From Thermoleophilaceae bacterium (GTDB taxonomy: Bacteria > Actinomycetota > Thermoleophilia > Solirubrobacterales > Thermoleophilaceae), in the NCBI GenBank assembly GCA_013696425.1, contig JACCYP010000324.1, forward strand, positions 1 through 7,640: a stretch of DNA of 7,640 bases, read 5' to 3'. Position numbers and translations under genes: made by a program. Positions 4,166 to 7,640 of this stretch are shown here, one piece after another (within the stretch, counting starts at the first letter, position 1; every line of letters starts with the position of its first letter). Below the pieces are notes generated by a model, which worked only from the letters and a program-made list of their open reading frames with translations, searched no databases and was not told the origin of the DNA.

Positions 4166-6342
4166 AGGGCCTGGCGCGGCTCGTCACGCGCCTGCGCTAT
4201 CTGATCGTCGCGTTCTGGATCGCGCTGACCGCGACGCTCACCTTCGCGCTTCCGACCGTCCAGGAAGCGCAGGTCGGCGCCCTCGGCGACCTGATCCCCA
4301 ACGACGCTGCCGCGGTGCAAGCGGAGGTACGCGCGTTCGAGCTCTTCGCCTTCCCGCTCCTCAGCCGCACGCTCGTCGTAAAGCGGGATCCGGATGGGCT
4401 GCCTGCTCCCAGCCAGGCGCGAATCGTGGGCGACGCCCTCGCGGTCAACCGGGCGCAGTACGAAGACGTATCGGGCATCGCCGGCATTCTCCCGATCACC
4501 AACGCCCTCGGCCGCCCTCCCTTCTCGCGCGAGCGTTCGACCACCGCGATCGACTACCTGTTCTTCCCGGCGGACATCGGATCGGTCGGGCGGGTCGGCC
4601 TCGCCGGGCGCTACCGCGACCGCTACGTCGGGGCCGACGGGGCGGGCTTCACAGGGATCACCGGTGCGCTGCCGGCGCGCGCCGCGCAAGCTCAGCAGAT
4701 CGAGGACGCCCTTCCCCTGGTCGAGCTCGCCACCGTCCTGCTGGTGTTCCTGGCGGTAGGCCTCCACTTCAGGTCGCTCGTCGCGCCGCTCGTGAACCTG
4801 GCCGCGGTGGCGGTCGCCTACCTGGTGGCCATCAGGGCGATGGCCGCGATCGGGAAGTCGATCGGCGTGTCCGTGCCGAGCGAGGTCGAGCCGGTGATCG
4901 TGGTGCTGCTCTTCGGGGTGCTCACCGACTACACGATCTTCTTCCTCTCGCGGTTCCGGCGGCGGCTGGCGGATGGCGAGTCGGCCCGTGCGGCCAGCGA
5001 GAGCACCACCGGAGAGCTGCTCCCGATCATCGTCACCGCCGGGCTCACGATCGTCATGGCAAGCGCGGCCCTGGCCGCCGCCCGGCTTGGCTTCCTGCAG
5101 GCATTCGGGCCCGGGATGGCCATCGCGATGCTGATCGGCCTGGCGGTCGCCGTGACATTCGTTCCCGCGGCGATGGCCGTGCTCGGCCACCGCATGTTCT
5201 GGCCGAGCCGGACCGCGGTGACGCGAGTGAGCGACACCGGTCGCGAGCGCCTGCCGCTCGCGATCAGGCTGGCGGTGCGCAGGCCGGTGGTTGTCGCCGC
5301 CGGGGTCACCGTCCTGCTGCTCGCGATGGGCACCGGCGTCCTGCGGCTCGACCTCGGGAACCCGCTCATCCGCGGCCTGCCGGAGAGCGCCGAAGCCAGG
5401 GTCGCCTACGCCCAGGCCAGCCGCGGCTTCGCGCCCGGAGTCCTCTCGCCCACGGTAGCGGTCGTCGAGGGCCGCGAGCTCACCTCCCGGCGCCCGGCGC
5501 TCGCGAGGCTGCAGCGCGCGCTCGCCAGGCAGCCGGGGGTCGCAACGGTCGTCGGCCCGGCCGACCAGCCGTTCGACCAGACCTTCGGTGCGGCGCTCTC
5601 CCCCACCGGCGACGCCGCGCGCTACTTCGTGGTGCTTCGCAGCGATCCGCTCGGGAGCGCAGCCATACGCGCGCTGCGCCGCATCGAGGCCCGGATGCCG
5701 ACCCTGCTCCGGGGGGCGGGCCTAGGGGGGGCGGCTGTGAGCTTCGCCGGTGACACCGCGTTGTCGGAGGAGATCGTGGGCGGGACCGCACGCGACTCCC
5801 GGCGGGTGATGCCGCTGATCGCACTCGCCGTATTCGTGGTCCTCGCGGTGTTCTTGCGAGCGCTGCTCGCGCCGCTCTACCTGCTCGCCGCGTCGATGCT
5901 CGCCCTCGTCGCCTCGCTCGGCGCGACGGTCTATGTCTTCCAGGATCTGCTCGGCTACGGCGAGTTGTCCTACTTTGTCCCCGTCGCGGGCGCCGTCCTG
6001 CTCGTGGCGCTCGGGTCCGACTACAACGTGTTCCTCGTCGGGCGCATATGGCAGGAGGCGCGCACCCGGCCGCTGCGCGAGGCGATCGAAGTGGGCGGCG
6101 CGCGAGCGACGACCGCCATCAGCGTCGCCGGCGTGATCCTGGCGGCCTCGTTCGCGCTGCTCGCGCTCGTGGAGCTGCGGCCGTTCAGAGAGCTTGCGTT
6201 CCTGATGGCCTTCGGGCTGCTGCTCGACGCCTTCCTCGTACGCACCCTGCTGGTGCCCGCGCTCATGGCGCTCGTCGGGGATCGCGGTGCGTGGCCGCGC
6301 CGAATGCCTCCGCCCGGGCGCGTGGGGCCGTACGCGGCGTAG
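4162..6342 (+). CDS. MMPL family RND transporter
   Basis: A 726-residue inner-membrane protein with the duplicated MMPL architecture: TM1 (about 13-31), a periplasmic domain (about 32-183), a five-TM bundle (about 184-344), TM7 (about 375-393), a second periplasmic domain (about 394-548) and a second bundle (about 549-706). The paired proton-relay motifs are FGVLTDYTIFFLSR (251-264, D256-Y257) and LGSDYNVFLVGR (617-628, D620-Y621), equivalent to the two Asp-Tyr pairs of MmpL3. The opening DLIPNDAAAVQ (43-53) resembles the conserved post-TM1 segment of the family. Known members move lipids or lipid-like molecules across the membrane using proton motive force. The long cytoplasmic C-terminal tail of MmpL3 is absent, and nothing here suggests mycolic acid synthesis, so the substrate is unknown. 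Translation is coupled to the two-TM protein by an ATGA overlap. Two G runs at 5711-5731 interrupt nothing: the frame stays intact. Confidence 0.93.
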   Translation: MKGLARLVTRLRYLIVAFWIALTATLTFALPTVQEAQVGALGDLIPNDAAAVQAEVRAFELFAFPLLSRTLVVKRDPDGLPAPSQARIVGDALAVNRAQYEDVSGIAGILPITNALGRPPFSRERSTTAIDYLFFPADIGSVGRVGLAGRYRDRYVGADGAGFTGITGALPARAAQAQQIEDALPLVELATVLLVFLAVGLHFRSLVAPLVNLAAVAVAYLVAIRAMAAIGKSIGVSVPSEVEPVIVVLLFGVLTDYTIFFLSRFRRRLADGESARAASESTTGELLPIIVTAGLTIVMASAALAAARLGFLQAFGPGMAIAMLIGLAVAVTFVPAAMAVLGHRMFWPSRTAVTRVSDTGRERLPLAIRLAVRRPVVVAAGVTVLLLAMGTGVLRLDLGNPLIRGLPESAEARVAYAQASRGFAPGVLSPTVAVVEGRELTSRRPALARLQRALARQPGVATVVGPADQPFDQTFGAALSPTGDAARYFVVLRSDPLGSAAIRALRRIEARMPTLLRGAGLGGAAVSFAGDTALSEEIVGGTARDSRRVMPLIALAVFVVLAVFLRALLAPLYLLAASMLALVASLGATVYVFQDLLGYGELSYFVPVAGAVLLVALGSDYNVFLVGRIWQEARTRPLREAIEVGGARATTAISVAGVILAASFALLALVELRPFRELAFLMAFGLLLDAFLVRTLLVPALMALVGDRGAWPRRMPPPGRVGPYAA
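5711..5734 (+). repeat. Paired poly-G runs inside the transporter gene
   Basis: G6 (5711-5716), G3 (5718-5720), G7 (5725-5731) and G2 (5733-5734) lie within 24 bases and encode Arg-Gly-Ala-Gly-Leu-Gly-Gly-Ala in the second periplasmic domain. Splitting the G7 run gives four GGG tracts, enough for a G-quadruplex in the coding strand or mRNA. Long G runs are also prone to slippage. The frame is continuous across them in this sequence. Confidence 0.6.
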
Positions 6343-6523
6343 GCGTATCTGACCCGTGTGCACCCTGCGCGCCCGGGCTCGCTGGGTATCGATCCCGACC
6401 TTGGCACCCGGGCCCCGCGACGAGGACCTGCGTGTAGTGGCGACCGTGTGGGCATGATGTAAGCGTTCTGACAAGAGCCGGCCTCCCCCGCTCCGAGACC
6501 AGGGGGCCGCATTCCAGGGGGCG
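6343..6523 (+). other. Gap between the transporter and the Crp-like regulator
   Basis: No ORF of note lies here. A near-palindrome with an ATCGAT core flanked by GGG and CCC (6384-6396) is a possible operator. CATGAT (6453-6458) is a weak -10 candidate with no matching -35. TTGGCA (6401-6406) looks like a -35 but has no -10 at a suitable distance. I cannot identify a clear terminator for the transporter operon. Confidence 0.3.
6480..6522 (+). promoter_or_regulatory. Regulator leader: C-run facing two CCAGGGGGC copies, the second acting as ribosome binding site
   Basis: CCTCCCCC (6482-6489) can pair with either of two identical CCAGGGGGC words at 6499-6507 and 6514-6522. The second copy ends directly before the TTG at 6524 and is the only Shine-Dalgarno-like sequence there. 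Pairing with the first copy would leave the ribosome site free and pairing with the second would hide it. This is a structural possibility only; GC-rich leaders often show such pairings. Confidence 0.3.
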
Positions 6524-7309
6524 TTGAGTGCAGCCGAGCAGCCGACAGTGACCGACGGGACCGCATACCCGCCCATCTGCGTGCTCCACGAGGATCCAGA
6601 CCTGGGCGCTGCCATCCCGGCCGAGGACCGGCTGCTGAGCGCCCGCGCGTCGGTTGCCCGCGTCCACTCTTTCAGTGAGGGGGAGCTAGAGATCCCGGCC
6701 AAGATGGAGGCGAGCGACACCCTCGGACTGCTGCTCCTGGACGGATTCCTGGGCGGGTTCGTGGAGGTCGAAGGCCGTTCGAACCTCGAGCTCCTCGGAG
6801 CCGGCGACGTGACGCAGCCGTGGGTTCACGGGCATCCGAACGTGAGCGTGCGGCGCGACATCGCCTGGCGCGTGCTCACGCCGACCAGGGTGGCCGTGCT
6901 CGACGGCGAGTTCATGCGCCGCATCTCGCCCTGGCCCCAGGTTGCCGCGGCGCTGTTCAATCGGGGCATCCTGCGCGCCCGCAACCTCACCTTCCTCCTG
7001 GCGGTGAACGCGCTGCCGCGCATCGACGAGCGGGTGCTGCTGCTGCTCTGGCACCTCGCCGACCGCTGGGGCCGTGTCACCTCCGAGGGCGTATCGCTCG
7101 AGCTCCCGCTCACCCAGGGACAGATCAGCATGATGATCGGCGCCCAGCGCCCCTCGGTCACAACTGCGATCTCCCAGCTCCGCGAGGAAGGCCGGCTCGA
7201 GTCGGTCACCCGCGGCGTGTGGCTGCTGCGGCCCCCGCCGCCGGGACTCCTCGTGGACATCAAGGGCCGCGTCGGGCTTCCCGCCGCCTCTGACGGCCGC
7301 GGCACCTAG
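6524..7309 (+). CDS. Crp/Fnr-type transcriptional regulator with atypical sensor domain
   Basis: A 261-residue protein of Crp-like plan. Residues about 33-130 form a cyclic-nucleotide-binding-like beta-roll (VHSFSEGELEIP ... LLLLDGFLGGFVEVEGRSNLELLGAGDV ... VAVLDGEF). A long linking helix spans about 131-182, and a winged HTH spans about 190-236 (LTQGQISMMIGAQRPSVTTA, then SQLREEGRLE and RGVWLL). R209, S211 and T213-T214 lie at the start of the recognition helix. The phosphate-binding cassette of true cAMP receptors (FGE then R-S/T-A) is not recognisable: the site reads LLGAGDVTQPWVHGHPNVSVRRD. There is no Cys cluster for an iron-sulfur centre as in FNR. The ligand is therefore unknown. The first possible start is TTG at 6524, behind a G-rich site that is rather close; the in-frame GTG at 6548 would remove eight residues. 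It may control the upstream transporter operon or its own unit; sequence alone does not say. Confidence 0.87.
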   Translation: MSAAEQPTVTDGTAYPPICVLHEDPDLGAAIPAEDRLLSARASVARVHSFSEGELEIPAKMEASDTLGLLLLDGFLGGFVEVEGRSNLELLGAGDVTQPWVHGHPNVSVRRDIAWRVLTPTRVAVLDGEFMRRISPWPQVAAALFNRGILRARNLTFLLAVNALPRIDERVLLLLWHLADRWGRVTSEGVSLELPLTQGQISMMIGAQRPSVTTAISQLREEGRLESVTRGVWLLRPPPPGLLVDIKGRVGLPAASDGRGT

Positions 7310-7320
7310 CCCCCGCCCCA

Positions 7321-7366
7321 CGCGGACAGGTCAGCCCCCGGACATCGAGCCGGCGAGGTGTCCGCG
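7321..7366 (+). terminator. Inverted repeat after the regulator gene, possible terminator
   Basis: CGCGGACA (7321-7328) is perfectly complementary to TGTCCGCG (7359-7366). A second copy of CGGACA (7339-7344) can pair with the same right arm, giving a tighter loop of 14 bases. The structure starts 11 bases past the TAG stop. There is no T run, so it may be a U-poor terminator or a protein-binding dyad ahead of the next gene. Confidence 0.35.
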
Positions 7367-7415
7367 AACAGACCTCGAGAGTTCCGACCCGGTGCGATCC
7401 GGGCAGCTTCCGGTT

Positions 7416-7640
7416 GTGGCCACCCCCACCCCGATCGGCTCCCCGGGCCCGCGCGATCAGGCCGCGGTGGCCGCCTTGGCGAGCGGCTGGCGCTTCAGCC
7501 GGGACCAAGGGGAAGAGCTGCTCGGCAGGTGCCCGCTCTGCGGCACGAGCGTCTGCGCCGACGACGACTTCTTGCGCATGCGCGCGGGAACCTTCCACGT
7601 CGAGTGCAAGCTGTGGGCGACGGGCGTAGCCGATCCGCGG
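7416..7640 (+). CDS. Small putative zinc-binding protein, truncated by the window end
   Basis: An open frame of 75 codons with no stop runs off the right edge. From GTG 7416 it reads MATPTPIGSPGPRDQ, then a short helix (AAVAALASGWRFSRDQGEELL, 16-36), then CPLCG (39-43), C47, an acidic DDD (49-51) and FHVEC (60-64). The spacing CX2C-X18-HX2C is that of half a LIM-type or other treble-clef zinc site. About 92 percent of codons (69 of 75) end in G or C, like the neighbouring genes, which supports real coding; the overlapping frame that closes at 7629 lacks any motif. The start is uncertain: GTG 7392 and GTG 7467 are in frame, and none has a good Shine-Dalgarno. I do not recognise a named family. 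It may act by binding nucleic acid or protein, but that is a guess. The C-terminal part lies outside the window. Confidence 0.68.
   Translation, partial: MATPTPIGSPGPRDQAAVAALASGWRFSRDQGEELLGRCPLCGTSVCADDDFLRMRAGTFHVECKLWATGVADPR

Noticed and set aside
5705..5740. Frameshift or sequencing error at the poly-G runs
   Set aside because: The family-like sequence continues in the same frame on both sides, including the second Asp-Tyr motif and the C-terminal TM bundle.
4065..5753. A 562-codon plus-strand frame overlapping the MMPL gene
   Set aside because: It is Arg/Pro/Gly-rich with no domain, typical of a shadow frame in high-GC DNA, and it overlaps a gene with clear MMPL motifs and an intact frame.
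4162..6342. Transporter as a mycolate (trehalose monomycolate) exporter like MmpL3
   Set aside because: The Asp-Tyr pairs are shared by the wider family; the MmpL3 C-terminal tail and any mycolate genes are absent, so no substrate can be named.
7414..7629. 71-codon plus-strand frame near the right edge
   Set aside because: Low-complexity Pro/Ala/Arg/Ser composition; the frame starting at 7416 has the zinc-ligand pattern and GC-rich third positions.

Overview
This is high-GC bacterial DNA with a very strong preference for G or C at third codon positions, packed genes, and starts of mixed type (ATG, a probable TTG, a probable GTG, and several with no Shine-Dalgarno). The gene set points to the phylum Actinomycetota: a WecA-type glycosyltransferase, an MMPL transporter, a Crp-like regulator and an exported RTX-repeat protein whose C-terminus carries two cysteines. 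The soil class Thermoleophilia (Solirubrobacterales) is my best guess. That guess rests on general resemblance and not on any marker gene.

Layout: (1) 30-455 (+), a YjbQ/UPF0047 protein, meets tail to tail with (2) 452-1633 (-), a WecA/TagO-type polyprenyl-phosphate GlcNAc-1-phosphate transferase; their stop codons share the bases CTAG. (3) 1694-2605 (+), a zinc-type cation diffusion facilitator, is divergent from the transferase across a 60-base gap. (4) 2748-3446 (+), a Sec-exported RTX calcium-binding repeat protein, has the only textbook ribosome binding site in the window and is followed by a strong GC hairpin. (5) 3536-4165 (+), a two-TM protein of unknown function, overlaps by ATGA with (6) 4162-6342 (+), a full-length MMPL/RND transporter. 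(7) 6524-7309 (+) is a Crp/Fnr-type regulator with an unusual sensor domain. (8) From about 7416 to the window end (+) runs the start of a small protein with a CX2C-X18-HX2C zinc-binding signature.

Functionally this is mostly envelope and homeostasis: one gene for initiating wall or surface polysaccharide, one metal exporter, one exported Ca2+-binding protein, and one two-gene unit (5-6) for moving a lipid or other hydrophobic substrate. The regulator and the zinc-binding protein downstream may be separate units. I see no tRNA, rRNA, CRISPR array, insertion sequence, integrase or attachment site. Nothing amounts to clear evidence of an undescribed system. The most open items are the two-TM partner of the MMPL pump, the truncated zinc-binding protein at the right edge, and the RTX protein, which has a Sec signal and no visible type I secretion genes.
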